Positions 5,766 to 13,427 of a DNA stretch of 13,427 nt are shown here, piece by piece. The notes under the pieces were generated by a model. It ran no database searches, was not told where the DNA came from, and worked only from the letters and a program-made list of their open reading frames with translations. Position 1 is the first letter of the stretch. Each line of letters begins with the position of its first letter. The translations under genes and the position numbers were made by a program. Location: the NCBI GenBank assembly GCA_900544985.1, contig UQXK01000047.1, forward strand, positions 1 to 13,427, given 5' to 3'. The DNA is from an uncultured Eubacteriales bacterium (GTDB lineage: Bacteria > Bacillota > Clostridia > Oscillospirales > CAG-272).

Positions 5766-7426
5766 GAAGCGACGAGATGAAAAAAGGCGCGGAAAGAGCG
5801 CCTCAGCGTTCGCTTTTAAAAGCGATGGGATATACCGATTCTCAGATAAAAAAGCCGCTTATCGGTATCGTCAACTCCTTTAACGAAGTTATTCCGGGTC
5901 ATATGCACCTGCAAACGATAGCCCGCGCCGTAAAGGACGGTGTCCTCATGGCGGGCGGAACGCCTATGGAATTCAATGTCATAGGTGTATGCGACGGTCT
6001 TGCAATGGGACATGAGGGAATGAAATATTCCCTCGCGTCCCGCGAACTTATCACAGACAGCATAGAATGCATGGCAAGAGCGCACCGTTTCGACGGTCTT
6101 GTATTCATTCCCAACTGCGACAAGATAGTTCCCGGAATGCTTATGGCTGCGGCAAGACTCAATCTTCCCGCGATATTCGTTTCCGGCGGTCCCATGCTCT
6201 CTCTCAAAGCAGACGACGGACGCCACATGGATCTTAACAGCGTGTTCGAAGCAGTCGGCGCATACAAGAGCGGCAAAGCCGATGACGACGACCTTCTTTA
6301 CTGCGAAAACAACGCCTGCCCCGGTTGCGGCTCCTGCTCCGGTATGTTCACGGCAAACTCCATGAACTGCCTTACGGAAGCGCTCGGAATGGGGCTTCGC
6401 GGCAACGGTACAATACCCGCCGTATACGCGGAAAGAACACGCCTTGCGAAAAATGCGGGCATACGCGCAGTAGAGCTCGTTGAAGAAAATCTCCGTCCGC
6501 TCGATATACTGACGGAAAAGGCGTTCATAAACGCTCTCACGGTCGATATGGCGCTCGGTTGCTCGTCAAACTCCCTTCTTCACCTTACTGCTATCGCGCG
6601 TGAAGCGGGAATAACGATAAACCTTCGCGACGTAAACAAGATAAGCGACCGCACACCCAATCTTTGTCATCTCGCTCCCGCAGGTCCGTACCACGTACAG
6701 GATCTCCACGCGGCAGGCGGCGTATACGCCGTTATGAATGAGCTTACAAAGAAAGACCTACTTGACACTTCCCTTATAACGGTAACGGGAAAGACAGTAG
6801 GAGAAAACATTGCAAATATATACAGCAAAAACAACGACGTCATACGCCCCATTGATAATCCGTATCTTGAAAACGGCGGACTTGCCGTTCTCTTCGGTTC
6901 GATAGCGCCTAACGGCTCTGTCGTAAAGCGCAGCGCCGTAGCCCCCGAAATGATGGTACACAAAGGTCCCGCAGTCGTATTCGACAGCGAGGAGGAAGCG
7001 ATAGCTTCAATCTACGCCGGAAAGATTCAAAAAGGCGATGTCGTGGTAATAAGATACGAAGGACCCGCAGGCGGTCCCGGAATGAGAGAAATGCTCTCTC
7101 CCACATCCGCTATTGCGGGAATGGGACTTGACAAAGACGTAGCGCTCATAACCGACGGAAGATTTTCCGGAGCAACAAGAGGCGCGTCGATAGGTCACAT
7201 CTCCCCCGAAGCGGTAAGCGGCGGAAACATCGCATATATCAAAAACGGAGATATAATATCCATCGATATCCCGAACTACTCGATAAACCTCGAAGTTCCG
7301 GAAGAAGAGCTTGAAAAGCGCAGAAAAGAGATGCCGTTGAAGATCAAAAAGAATATCACGGGATATCTCAAACGCTATTCTGCCCACGTAAGCTCCGCGG
7401 ACCACGGCGCCGTAATAGAGGGATAA
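5762..7426 (+). CDS. ilvD: Dihydroxy-acid dehydratase
   Basis: A 554-residue iron-sulfur dehydratase that converts dihydroxyisovalerate and dihydroxymethylvalerate to the 2-keto acids. Motifs in order: VCDGLAMGHEGM (C77), NCDKIVPGM (C119, metal ligand D120, K121), ACPGCGSCSGMFTANSMNC (cluster cysteine C192, with C186 and C189 close by), and near the end DGRFSGATRGASIGH. At the position where plant and mycobacterial [2Fe-2S] enzymes have Cys (NTCN), this one reads NSFN (F40), as in E. coli IlvD, pointing to the oxygen-sensitive type suited to an anaerobe. The start overlaps the ilvC stop; GGGGAG at about 5745-5750 is the likely ribosome site. Length is normal. Edd (phosphogluconate dehydratase) is excluded by context and length. 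Confidence 0.96.
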   Translation: MRSDEMKKGAERAPQRSLLKAMGYTDSQIKKPLIGIVNSFNEVIPGHMHLQTIARAVKDGVLMAGGTPMEFNVIGVCDGLAMGHEGMKYSLASRELITDSIECMARAHRFDGLVFIPNCDKIVPGMLMAAARLNLPAIFVSGGPMLSLKADDGRHMDLNSVFEAVGAYKSGKADDDDLLYCENNACPGCGSCSGMFTANSMNCLTEALGMGLRGNGTIPAVYAERTRLAKNAGIRAVELVEENLRPLDILTEKAFINALTVDMALGCSSNSLLHLTAIAREAGITINLRDVNKISDRTPNLCHLAPAGPYHVQDLHAAGGVYAVMNELTKKDLLDTSLITVTGKTVGENIANIYSKNNDVIRPIDNPYLENGGLAVLFGSIAPNGSVVKRSAVAPEMMVHKGPAVVFDSEEEAIASIYAGKIQKGDVVVIRYEGPAGGPGMREMLSPTSAIAGMGLDKDVALITDGRFSGATRGASIGHISPEAVSGGNIAYIKNGDIISIDIPNYSINLEVPEEELEKRRKEMPLKIKKNITGYLKRYSAHVSSADHGAVIEG

Positions 7427-7461
7427 AATAATTCCGTCAAAGACAAAAAGGAATTTACATA

Positions 7462-8970
7462 ATGAAACAGATAAAAATTTTCGACACAACACTCCGTGAC
7501 GGAGAGCAGTCCCCCGGTTGCAGCATGAACCTTCAAGAAAAGCTTGAAGTGGCTCACGCGCTCGAAAAGCTCAAAGTCGATATAATCGAGGCAGGATTTG
7601 CAATATCCTCCCCCGGAGATTTCGAATCGGTAAAAAGCATTGCCGAAGCCGTACACGAATGCACGGTCGCTTCTCTTGCACGCCTTAACGTAAAAGATAT
7701 AGACGCGGCTTACGAAGCGGTAAAGGGAGCTGCAAATCCGAGAATCCACGTGTTCATAGCTACATCTCCTCTTCATCTTGAATATAAACTCAAAATGACA
7801 GAGGAACAGGTGCTCGAAAAAACACGCGAGCTCGTAGCTTACGCTAAAAAATATTGCTCCGACATCGAATTTTCCGCAGAGGACGCGACAAGAAGCGATC
7901 CCGCATACCTTGCAAAAGTAGTAAATGCCGCCATAAAAGCGGGCGCTACAACGATAAACCTCCCCGACACCGTCGGATATACGACACCGACCGAAATGCG
8001 CGAGCTTATAGAATATGTCATGAAAAACGTAGACGGTTCCGATAAAGTGGACTTCTCCGTTCACTGCCATAACGATTTGGGACTCGGCGTTGCCAACTCT
8101 CTTGCAGGCGTTATCGGCGGCGCGACACAGATAGAGTGTACCGTAAACGGGCTTGGCGAGCGCGCGGGCAACACTTCTCTCGAAGAAGTCGTAATGGCTA
8201 TGCGCACACGCCCCGATGTTTTCAAAAATCCTCCCAGAATCGACACAACAAAGATTTACAACACGTCAAAACTCGTGTATAATATCATAGGTCAGACACC
8301 CGCGCTCAACAAACCCATAGTAGGTGCAAACGCGTTTGCTCACGAAGCGGGAATACATCAGCACGGCGTTCTTGCCAACAGAAAAACATACGAGATAATG
8401 ACGCCCGAATCTGTGGGAATAACGACGAACAAAATCGTCCTCGGAAAACACTCCGGAAAGCATGCGTTCGATACAAGACTTCGCGAACTCGGATATGAGC
8501 TCTCGGAAGAAGAGCTTCTCGATTGCTTTGAAAAATTCAAAGTTCTCTGCGACAAGAAGAAAACCGTCTCCGACGCGGATATATCCGCACTCGTCGCGCA
8601 CAAAAAGATCGTTTCGGAAGATACAAAGTACAAACTCGACAGATTCTATGTCCATGCGAGCAACGTTCTTTCCGCAACAAGCACGATACGCTTGAAGCTC
8701 TCCGACGGCACGACTATCGAAGACGCCGCTGTCGGAAACGGTCCCGTCGACGCATCTTACAACACGATAAACAAAATGATAAATCCCCCCGCGCACACTC
8801 TTGAAAAATATTCCATAAACGCTGTTTCCGAAGGCAAAGACACTCTCGGAGAAGCGATGGTAACACTCAAAACCGAAGACGGAAACATGGTCGTCGGGCG
8901 CGGACTTTCGACGGACGTTATAGAGGCGAGCATTCTCGCTTATCTCAACGCCATCGATAAAATAATATAA
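7462..8970 (+). CDS. leuA: 2-Isopropylmalate synthase
   Basis: A 502-residue enzyme that condenses acetyl-CoA with 2-ketoisovalerate, the committed step of leucine synthesis. The N-terminal HMGL-like TIM barrel starts with FDTTLRDGEQSPG (R12, metal ligand D13). It continues with HVFIATSPLHLEYKL, then SVHCHNDLG (H201, H203 metal ligands) and NGLGERAGNTSLEE (from residue 229). Residues of about 370-500 form the LeuA regulatory domain that normally binds leucine for feedback inhibition. HVFIATSPLH and the leuCDB context favour LeuA over citramalate or homocitrate synthase. AAAAAGGA lies about nine bases before ATG. It is 35 bases after ilvD, then followed by a 196-base gap holding a hairpin and a repeat. 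Confidence 0.95.
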   Translation: MKQIKIFDTTLRDGEQSPGCSMNLQEKLEVAHALEKLKVDIIEAGFAISSPGDFESVKSIAEAVHECTVASLARLNVKDIDAAYEAVKGAANPRIHVFIATSPLHLEYKLKMTEEQVLEKTRELVAYAKKYCSDIEFSAEDATRSDPAYLAKVVNAAIKAGATTINLPDTVGYTTPTEMRELIEYVMKNVDGSDKVDFSVHCHNDLGLGVANSLAGVIGGATQIECTVNGLGERAGNTSLEEVVMAMRTRPDVFKNPPRIDTTKIYNTSKLVYNIIGQTPALNKPIVGANAFAHEAGIHQHGVLANRKTYEIMTPESVGITTNKIVLGKHSGKHAFDTRLRELGYELSEEELLDCFEKFKVLCDKKKTVSDADISALVAHKKIVSEDTKYKLDRFYVHASNVLSATSTIRLKLSDGTTIEDAAVGNGPVDASYNTINKMINPPAHTLEKYSINAVSEGKDTLGEAMVTLKTEDGNMVVGRGLSTDVIEASILAYLNAIDKII

Positions 8971-8974
8971 TCGA

Positions 8975-8999
8975 TATGCCGCCGCAATGCGGCGGCATA
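8975..8999. other. GC-rich hairpin after leuA
   Basis: TATGCCGCCGC (8975-8985) pairs perfectly with GCGGCGGCATA (8989-8999) around an AAT loop, five bases after the leuA stop. No T-run follows (AATCAGGGATA), so it is not a standard intrinsic terminator. It could stabilise the 3' end of the upstream transcript or tune downstream expression. Confidence 0.6.
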
Positions 9000-9020
9000 A
9001 ATCAGGGATAAAACACAATA

Positions 9021-9141
9021 GCCAAATGACTTTTCCCGAAAAAGTCCTTCGGAAGAAAAATAACAGTTCAAAATTTCCACCAAATAATGCAGTAACTTTA
9101 CCGAAAATTCTTTGGCTTACCTTTCTTATAAGAAAGGTAAG
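9021..9141 (-). repeat. Interspersed hairpin repeat, inverted copy between leuA and leuC
   Basis: Read on the - strand, this is the B hairpin, a perfect 26-base palindrome (9116-9141, arm CTTACCTTTCTTA). It is followed by CCAAAGAATTTT, a diverged spacer of about 60 bases and a decayed A hairpin (GACTTTT 9028-9034 with AAAAGTC 9040-9046). That is the same module order as at 13213-13405, but inverted. It ends about ten bases before the leuC Shine-Dalgarno. No T-run or promoter is evident, so operon transcription probably crosses it. Confidence 0.75.
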
Positions 9142-9166
9142 TCTTCAAAAAGGAGAAAACACGATT

Positions 9167-10432
9167 ATGGGAATGACCATGACGCAAAAAATACTCGCAC
9201 ACGCCGCGGGACTTGATTCCGTTGTCGCAGGACAGCTCATACTTGCAAAGCTCGACCTCGTGCTCGGAAACGATATAACCTCTCCCGTTGCGATAAGAGA
9301 ATACAACAAGCTCGGCGGCGATGTTTTTGATAAGGACAAAATAGCGCTCGTAATGGACCATTTTGCCCCTAACAAGGATATCAAAGCGGCAGAACAATGC
9401 AAAATGTGCCGCGAATTTGCCGGAGCACAGGATATAACAAACTTTTACGACGTCGGCAAAATGGGTATAGAGCACGCGCTATTGCCCGAAAAAGGGCTTG
9501 TAAAGAGCGGAGATGTCGTTATTGGCGCGGACTCTCATACCTGCACATACGGCGCGCTCGGCGCTTTTTCGACAGGCGTAGGCTCGACGGATATGGCTTG
9601 CGGAATGGCGACCGGCAAAGCATGGTTCAAAGTTCCCTCGGCAATAAAATTCATCCTCAAAGGAAAGCTTCCCGAATATGTTTCGGGCAAAGACCTCATC
9701 TTACATATAATCGGCAAAATAGGCGTCGACGGCGCGCTTTATAAATCCATGGAATTTACGGGCGAAGGCGTTTCTTCGCTTTCCGTAGACGACAGACTTT
9801 GCGTGTCCAATATGGCTATCGAAGCAGGCGCCAAAAACGGCATATTCGAAGTAGACGACAAAACTCTCGCTTATATGAAAGAATCGGGAGCAAAAGAGCC
9901 GAAAATCTTTTCCGCCGACGACGACGCGGAATACGATGAGACATACGAAATAGACCTCTCCGCCCTCGAACCCACCGTTTCCTTCCCTCACCTTCCCGAA
10001 AACACAAGAGAGATAGCAAATGTCGGAGATATAAAGATAGATCAGGTCGTAATAGGCTCCTGCACCAACGGCAGACTTTCCGATCTTGCCATTGCCGCAA
10101 AGATACTCGAAGGCAAAAAGGTTGCCGACGGAATCCGCGTCATCGTTATCCCCGCAACACAGAAAATATACCTCGACGCGCTCGAAAAAGGATATATCAA
10201 AACATTTATAGAGGCGGGAGCCGTTGTCTCCACCTCCACCTGCGGTCCGTGCCTTGGCGGATACATGGGAATACTCGCAGAGGGCGAACGCGCCGTTGCG
10301 ACGACAAACCGCAATTTCGTAGGACGCATGGGACACATAAAATCCGAAGTTTACCTTGCAAGCCCCGCAGTAGCCGCGGCAAGCGCGCTCACAGGTAAAA
10401 TTTCCGACCCGAGGGAGGTAATGAAGAAATGA
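9167..10432 (+). CDS. leuC: 3-Isopropylmalate dehydratase, large subunit
   Basis: A 421-residue aconitase-family subunit that, with LeuD, isomerises 2- to 3-isopropylmalate. Motifs include VVIGADSHTCTYGALGAFSTG and the three [4Fe-4S] ligands: C299 (GSCTNG), C359 and C362 (TCGPC). TTNRNFVGRMGH follows. Length matches the archaeal/clostridial type (about 420) rather than the E. coli type (about 466). The frame is open upstream to 8987, but those 60 codons run through a hairpin and an interspersed repeat. ATG 9167 (MGMTMTQK) has AGGAG at 9151-9155 and fits family N-termini, so it is chosen. The stop overlaps leuD as ATGA. Homoaconitase is a family alternative made unlikely by context. Confidence 0.95.
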   Translation: MGMTMTQKILAHAAGLDSVVAGQLILAKLDLVLGNDITSPVAIREYNKLGGDVFDKDKIALVMDHFAPNKDIKAAEQCKMCREFAGAQDITNFYDVGKMGIEHALLPEKGLVKSGDVVIGADSHTCTYGALGAFSTGVGSTDMACGMATGKAWFKVPSAIKFILKGKLPEYVSGKDLILHIIGKIGVDGALYKSMEFTGEGVSSLSVDDRLCVSNMAIEAGAKNGIFEVDDKTLAYMKESGAKEPKIFSADDDAEYDETYEIDLSALEPTVSFPHLPENTREIANVGDIKIDQVVIGSCTNGRLSDLAIAAKILEGKKVADGIRVIVIPATQKIYLDALEKGYIKTFIEAGAVVSTSTCGPCLGGYMGILAEGERAVATTNRNFVGRMGHIKSEVYLASPAVAAASALTGKISDPREVMKK

Positions 10433-10926
10433 ATTTCGACGGAAAAGTTATAAAATATGCCGATAACGTCGACACCGACGTTATAATCCCCGCAAGATAT
10501 CTGAATACAATAGACAAAAAAGAGCTCGCCTCCCACTGCATGGAGGACCTCGACCCGACTTTTGTAAAACGCGTCGTTCCCGGCGACATAATCGTGGCTG
10601 GATACAACTTCGGCTGCGGCTCTTCGCGTGAGCACGCGCCCATGGTAATAAAAGAGAGCGGCGTTGCGCTCGTTATAGCAAAGAGCTTTGCGCGCATATT
10701 CTACCGCAATTCTATAAACATAGGACTTCCTATCGTCGAATGCCCCGAAGCCTGCGACGAAATAAGCGAGGGCGACGTGCTTTCCTGCGACCTTTCAAAA
10801 GGCGTCATCGTAAACAAAACGACGGGAAAAGAATATACAACGGCGCCCTTCCCCGCATTCATAAACTCTATAATCGAAGCAGGCGGTCTTATAGAAGCGA
10901 TAAAACAAGGAAAAATAACAAAATAA
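10429..10926 (+). CDS. leuD: 3-Isopropylmalate dehydratase, small subunit
   Basis: A 165-residue swivelling-domain subunit that completes the isopropylmalate isomerase active site with LeuC. Visible are the N-terminal DNVDTDVIIPARYL, and GYNFGCGSSREHAP (residues 58-71), the substrate-binding loop shared with the aconitase swivel domain. IAKSFARIFYRNSINIGLP follows. About 165 residues is normal for the partner of the short LeuC type. The ATG overlaps the leuC stop, and GGGAGG lies about eight bases upstream in the end of leuC. This indicates translational coupling for equal subunit amounts. Confidence 0.95.
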   Translation: MNFDGKVIKYADNVDTDVIIPARYLNTIDKKELASHCMEDLDPTFVKRVVPGDIIVAGYNFGCGSSREHAPMVIKESGVALVIAKSFARIFYRNSINIGLPIVECPEACDEISEGDVLSCDLSKGVIVNKTTGKEYTTAPFPAFINSIIEAGGLIEAIKQGKITK

Positions 10927-10970
10927 CAGGCGTCATAACGATATATCACGGTGCTTTTATCATGTTACAT

Positions 10971-10998
10971 AAAAAAGCGCCGAAACCCCAAACGGCGT
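10971..10998 (-). terminator. Weak terminator-like hairpin between leuD and leuB
   Basis: CGCCG (10978-10982) pairs with CGGCG (10993-10997), plus a G-T end pair, around a ten-base loop. Six A on the left (10971-10976) read as a T-run on the - strand, so the element would terminate - strand, not operon, transcription. No - strand gene needs it. It may be a decayed repeat fragment. The rest of the 120-base gap shows no further feature except the leuB ribosome site. Confidence 0.3.
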
Positions 10999-11046
10999 AA
11001 AAACAAAAAGACATTATTTTTTCGGCAAGAAAAGAGGTAATATACA

Positions 11047-12123
11047 ATGAATTACAATATAGCGCTTCTCCGCGGCGACGGCATAGGTCCGGAAATAGTC
11101 GACGGCGCTTGCAAAGTCCTTCAAAAAGTAGGAGATCTTTGCGGTCATACTTTCAATTTCACAAGATATCTTATAGGCGGCGCCGCTATCGACGAATACG
11201 GAATCCCGCTTCCCGAAGAAACCGTTGCGGGTTGTAAAAATTCCGACAGCGTTCTCCTCGGTGCCGTAGGCGGTCCGAAGTGGGATACACTTCCCGGAGA
11301 TAAACGCCCGGAAAAAGCGCTTCTCGGAATACGTTCGGCTCTCGGTCTTTACACAAACCTCCGCCCCGCAAAGCTTTTCCCTGCGCTCATAAGCGAATGC
11401 CCGCTCCGTTCCGATGTTGCGGCGCGCGGCGTTGATATCATGATGGTACGCGAACTTACAGGCGGTATCTACTTCGGCGAACGCGGACGCCGCGAAGGCA
11501 AATACGGTCCCGAAGCATACGACACGGAAGCATACAGCGTTATGGAAATAGAACGCATTGCTCATGTCGCATTCAAGACAGCTATGAAGAGAAGAAAGAA
11601 AGTTATAAGCATAGACAAAGCAAACGTGCTTGAAAGTTCCCGCCTTTGGAGAGCGACCGTTCACAGAATCGCAGAACAATATCCCGAGGTTGAATGCACC
11701 GATATGCTCGTAGACAATGCGGCAATGCAGCTTATAAAGAATCCTTCCCAGTTTGACGTTATCGTAACAACAAATATGTTCGGAGACATTCTCTCCGACG
11801 AATCCTCGCAGGTAACAGGCTCTATCGGGCTTCTCCCCTCCGCCTCTCTCGGAGATTCCACCTGCGGAATGTACGAACCGATCCACGGCTCCGCTCCCGA
11901 TATCGCGGGTCAGAACAAAGCAAATCCGATAGCAACGATTCTTTCCGCGGCTATGATGCTCCGCTACTCATTCTCTCTTGAAAAAGAGGCGAACATGATA
12001 GAGGATGCCGTCGCAAAAGTTCTCGAAGACGGTTTCAGAACAGCGGACATAATCGGCATGAGCGACAAAACGCCGCTTTCCTGCACGGAAATGACAGATA
12101 AAGTAATCGAATATATTAAATGA
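11047..12123 (+). CDS. leuB: 3-Isopropylmalate dehydrogenase
   Basis: A 358-residue beta-decarboxylating dehydrogenase that oxidises 3-isopropylmalate with NAD+ to 2-ketoisocaproate. Motifs in order: RGDGIGPEIVDGA near the N-terminus, MVRELTGGIYFGERG (catalytic Y142), DKANVLESSRLWR (K191) and TTNMFGDILSDESSQVTGSIG with the metal-binding aspartates. The cofactor region GSAPDIAGQNKANPIATILS follows. GSAPDIAG is the NAD+-type pattern. AGAGG precedes the ATG by about nine bases. It is separated from leuD by 120 bases and from ilvE by 18. Length is normal. Tartrate or isocitrate dehydrogenase alternatives are excluded by motifs and context. Confidence 0.96.
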   Translation: MNYNIALLRGDGIGPEIVDGACKVLQKVGDLCGHTFNFTRYLIGGAAIDEYGIPLPEETVAGCKNSDSVLLGAVGGPKWDTLPGDKRPEKALLGIRSALGLYTNLRPAKLFPALISECPLRSDVAARGVDIMMVRELTGGIYFGERGRREGKYGPEAYDTEAYSVMEIERIAHVAFKTAMKRRKKVISIDKANVLESSRLWRATVHRIAEQYPEVECTDMLVDNAAMQLIKNPSQFDVIVTTNMFGDILSDESSQVTGSIGLLPSASLGDSTCGMYEPIHGSAPDIAGQNKANPIATILSAAMMLRYSFSLEKEANMIEDAVAKVLEDGFRTADIIGMSDKTPLSCTEMTDKVIEYIK

Positions 12124-12141
12124 AAGTGAAGTGTATTTTAA

Positions 12142-13212
12142 ATGCTTAACATCACTATTGAAAAAACAAAAACTCCCAAACCGCTCCCCGAAAAGGGACA
12201 GCCGCTCGGATTCGGTCACATTTTCACGGACCATATGTTCCTTATGAACTACACCGAGGGAAAAGGCTGGTACGACGCAAGAATCGTACCTTATCAGCCC
12301 ATCTCTCTCGATCCCTCCGCGATGATATTCCATTACGGTCAGGAAATGTTCGAAGGAATGAAAGCATATATCGGCGCCGACGGAAAAGCGTGTCTCTTCC
12401 GCCCCGATATGAATGCAAAACGCGCCATAAACACAAACAAACGTCTCTGCATTCCCGAAATTCCCGAAGAGGATTTTGTTGAAGCAGTAAAAGCCGTTGT
12501 AAAAGTTGATGAAAAATGGATTCCGACAGATCCCGGCACATCTCTTTATATCCGTCCGTTCATAATTGCAACAGACGCATTTTTGGGAGTCGCCCCCTCC
12601 AAGAATTATCTTTTCATCATTATACTTTCCCCGAGCGGCGCTTACTATGAAAGCGGTCTTGCTCCCGTAGGAATTTGGATAGAAGACGAATTTGTAAGAG
12701 CGGTAAGAGGCGGTATGGGCTATACAAAGACGGGCGGTAACTACGCTTGCAGCCTTGCAGCTCAGGTAAAAGCACACGATGCCGGATATTCTCAGGTACT
12801 TTGGCTCGACGGCGTCGAGAGAAAGTACATCGAAGAAGTAGGAGCTATGAACATCTTCTTCAAAATAGACGGAAAAATAGTAACTCCCATGCTCAACGGA
12901 AGCATACTTCCCGGCGTTACAAGAGATTCCGTAATAAATCTCTGCAAATCCTGGGGAATGGACGTTGAAGAGAGAAAGATATCCGTCGACGAACTCATCG
13001 ACGCACAGAAAACAGGCAAGCTCGAAGAGATCTTCGGAACAGGCACAGCAGCGGTAATCTCTCCCGTAGGAAAGCTCCGTTACAAAGACGACGTAATGGT
13101 AATAAACGGCGGAGATATCGGTCCTGTAAGCCAGAAGATATACGATACAGTAACGGGAATACAGCTCGGAAAGATCGCAGATCCGTTCGGTTGGAGAGTC
13201 ATAATAGACTAA
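12142..13212 (+). CDS. ilvE: Branched-chain amino acid aminotransferase (class IV, PLP)
   Basis: A 356-residue fold-type IV PLP enzyme that transaminates the keto acids of valine, leucine and isoleucine with glutamate. K196 in GYTKTGGNYACS is the PLP lysine, E232 in EEVGAMNIFF contacts the cofactor, and LNGSILPGVTRDS and GTGTAAVISPVG bind PLP phosphate and substrate. The N-terminus (LGFGHIFTDHMF) and length match the longer eukaryotic-like BCAT subgroup (about 340-360) rather than E. coli IlvE (309). The ribosome site is weak: GTGAAGTG is the only purine-rich stretch before ATG, so expression may depend on translation of leuB 18 bases upstream. The last gene of the operon, it ends against a repeat hairpin. 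Confidence 0.95.
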   Translation: MLNITIEKTKTPKPLPEKGQPLGFGHIFTDHMFLMNYTEGKGWYDARIVPYQPISLDPSAMIFHYGQEMFEGMKAYIGADGKACLFRPDMNAKRAINTNKRLCIPEIPEEDFVEAVKAVVKVDEKWIPTDPGTSLYIRPFIIATDAFLGVAPSKNYLFIIILSPSGAYYESGLAPVGIWIEDEFVRAVRGGMGYTKTGGNYACSLAAQVKAHDAGYSQVLWLDGVERKYIEEVGAMNIFFKIDGKIVTPMLNGSILPGVTRDSVINLCKSWGMDVEERKISVDELIDAQKTGKLEEIFGTGTAAVISPVGKLRYKDDVMVINGGDIGPVSQKIYDTVTGIQLGKIADPFGWRVIID

Positions 13213-13305
13213 CTTACCTTTCTTGTAAGAAAGGTAAGCCAAAGAACTTCACACCGACTACACCACTTTATTTTTGTGAAGTTTTTGAGATTCCAAAGGA
13301 CTTTT
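13213..13305 (+). repeat. Interspersed hairpin repeat, B hairpin plus spacer, after ilvE
   Basis: A near-perfect 26-base palindrome (13213-13238, arms CTTACCTTTCTT and AAGAAAGGTAAG) begins directly after the ilvE stop. It is followed by a 67-base spacer starting CCAAAGAACTTC and ending AAAGGACTTTT. Within the spacer AACTTCAC and GTGAAGTT can pair. The right arm of the expected A hairpin is missing: sequence switches at about 13306 to a B-like stem. No T-run follows, so its role as operon terminator is uncertain. Confidence 0.75.
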
Positions 13306-13427
13306 CCGCGCCTCCTTTCGAAGAAAGGTGTGCCAAAGAATTTCCCACCGAATACACCACTTTATTTTGGCGAAGTTTTTGAGATTCCAAAGGACTTTTT
13401 ACAAAAAGTCCTTTGTGTCCGGGTTTG
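13306..13427 (+). repeat. Interspersed hairpin repeat, variant B hairpin, spacer and A hairpin at window end
   Basis: A variant stem (CCTTTC, GAA loop, GAAAGG, about 13315-13329) is followed by a second 67-base spacer (13333-13399) that differs from the preceding one at five positions. A complete A hairpin follows (13388-13415, core AAGGACTTTTT). The last bases, TGTCCGGGTTTG, enter the G module and are cut by the window end, exactly the sequence seen at 31-42. Confidence 0.75.

Noticed and set aside
8975..8999. Operon-ending intrinsic terminator after leuA
   Set aside because: The stem is strong but no T-run follows, and leuCDB-ilvE continue the pathway with no promoter seen in the gap.
9104..9132. 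Promoter for leuC with TATAAG at 9127-9132
   Set aside because: The box is part of the B palindrome and has no matching -35 element at the right distance.
8987..9166. 60-codon N-terminal extension of leuC in the same frame
   Set aside because: It overlaps the GC-rich hairpin after leuA and the inverted repeat, has no good ribosome site at its start, and family N-termini begin at about MGMTMTQKI. AGGAG precedes ATG 9167.
11968..13242. Long - strand ORF (424 codons) opposite leuB and ilvE, and similar long antisense ORFs opposite ilvC, leuA and leuC
   Set aside because: They are Cys/Tyr/Phe-rich low-quality translations that mirror well-supported genes on the + strand; long antisense frames are common with this codon use.
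13213..13427. CRISPR array from the repeated units at the right end
   Set aside because: Only two spacer-like units exist, and these intervening units are themselves about 92% identical, the reverse of a CRISPR array. No cas genes are present.

Overview
The window carries a complete branched-chain amino acid (BCAA: isoleucine, valine, leucine) biosynthesis cluster on the + strand, in the order ilvB, short ilvN-type subunit, ilvC, ilvD, leuA, leuC, leuD, leuB, ilvE (2799-13212). Two divergent sugar-metabolism genes on the - strand sit to its left: a LacX-like aldose 1-epimerase and a PfkB-family kinase that resembles 2-keto-3-deoxygluconate kinases. Protein styles (421-residue LeuC with separate LeuD, class I KARI), frequent ATA and AGA codons, strong Shine-Dalgarno sites and -35/-10 boxes with 17-bp spacers suggest an anaerobic Firmicute of the Clostridia. 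That assignment is inference; no rRNA or marker gene is present.

Layout. 1-343: non-coding, two tandem copies of a hairpin-rich repeat, each followed by an intrinsic terminator; the second terminator ends the kinase transcript. 344-1417: kinase (-), with its own promoter. 1502-2353: epimerase (-). 2354-2570: divergent control region with a - strand promoter, a palindromic operator candidate and a near-consensus + strand promoter. 2571-2675: a 34-codon ORF very rich in Ile/Leu/Val codons, followed at 2735-2773 by an intrinsic terminator directly upstream of ilvB. 2799-13212: the ilv-leu genes, with ATGA overlaps at ilvC/ilvD and leuC/leuD. An inverted copy of the repeat lies between leuA and leuC (about 9021-9141). 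13213-13427: more repeat copies, starting one base after the ilvE stop region.

How the genes work together. IlvB with the small ACT subunit makes acetolactate or acetohydroxybutyrate, IlvC isomerises and reduces it, and IlvD dehydrates it to the 2-keto acids. LeuA diverts 2-ketoisovalerate to 2-isopropylmalate, LeuCD isomerises it, LeuB oxidises it, and IlvE transaminates all three keto acids. Threonine dehydratase (ilvA) is not in the window.

The two most interesting items are (1) a candidate ribosome-mediated, leader-peptide attenuator in front of ilvB, where a T-box would be expected in a Firmicute, and (2) an interspersed multi-hairpin repeat family. The repeat forms both ends of the window in the same orientation, lies next to terminators, and also interrupts the operon.
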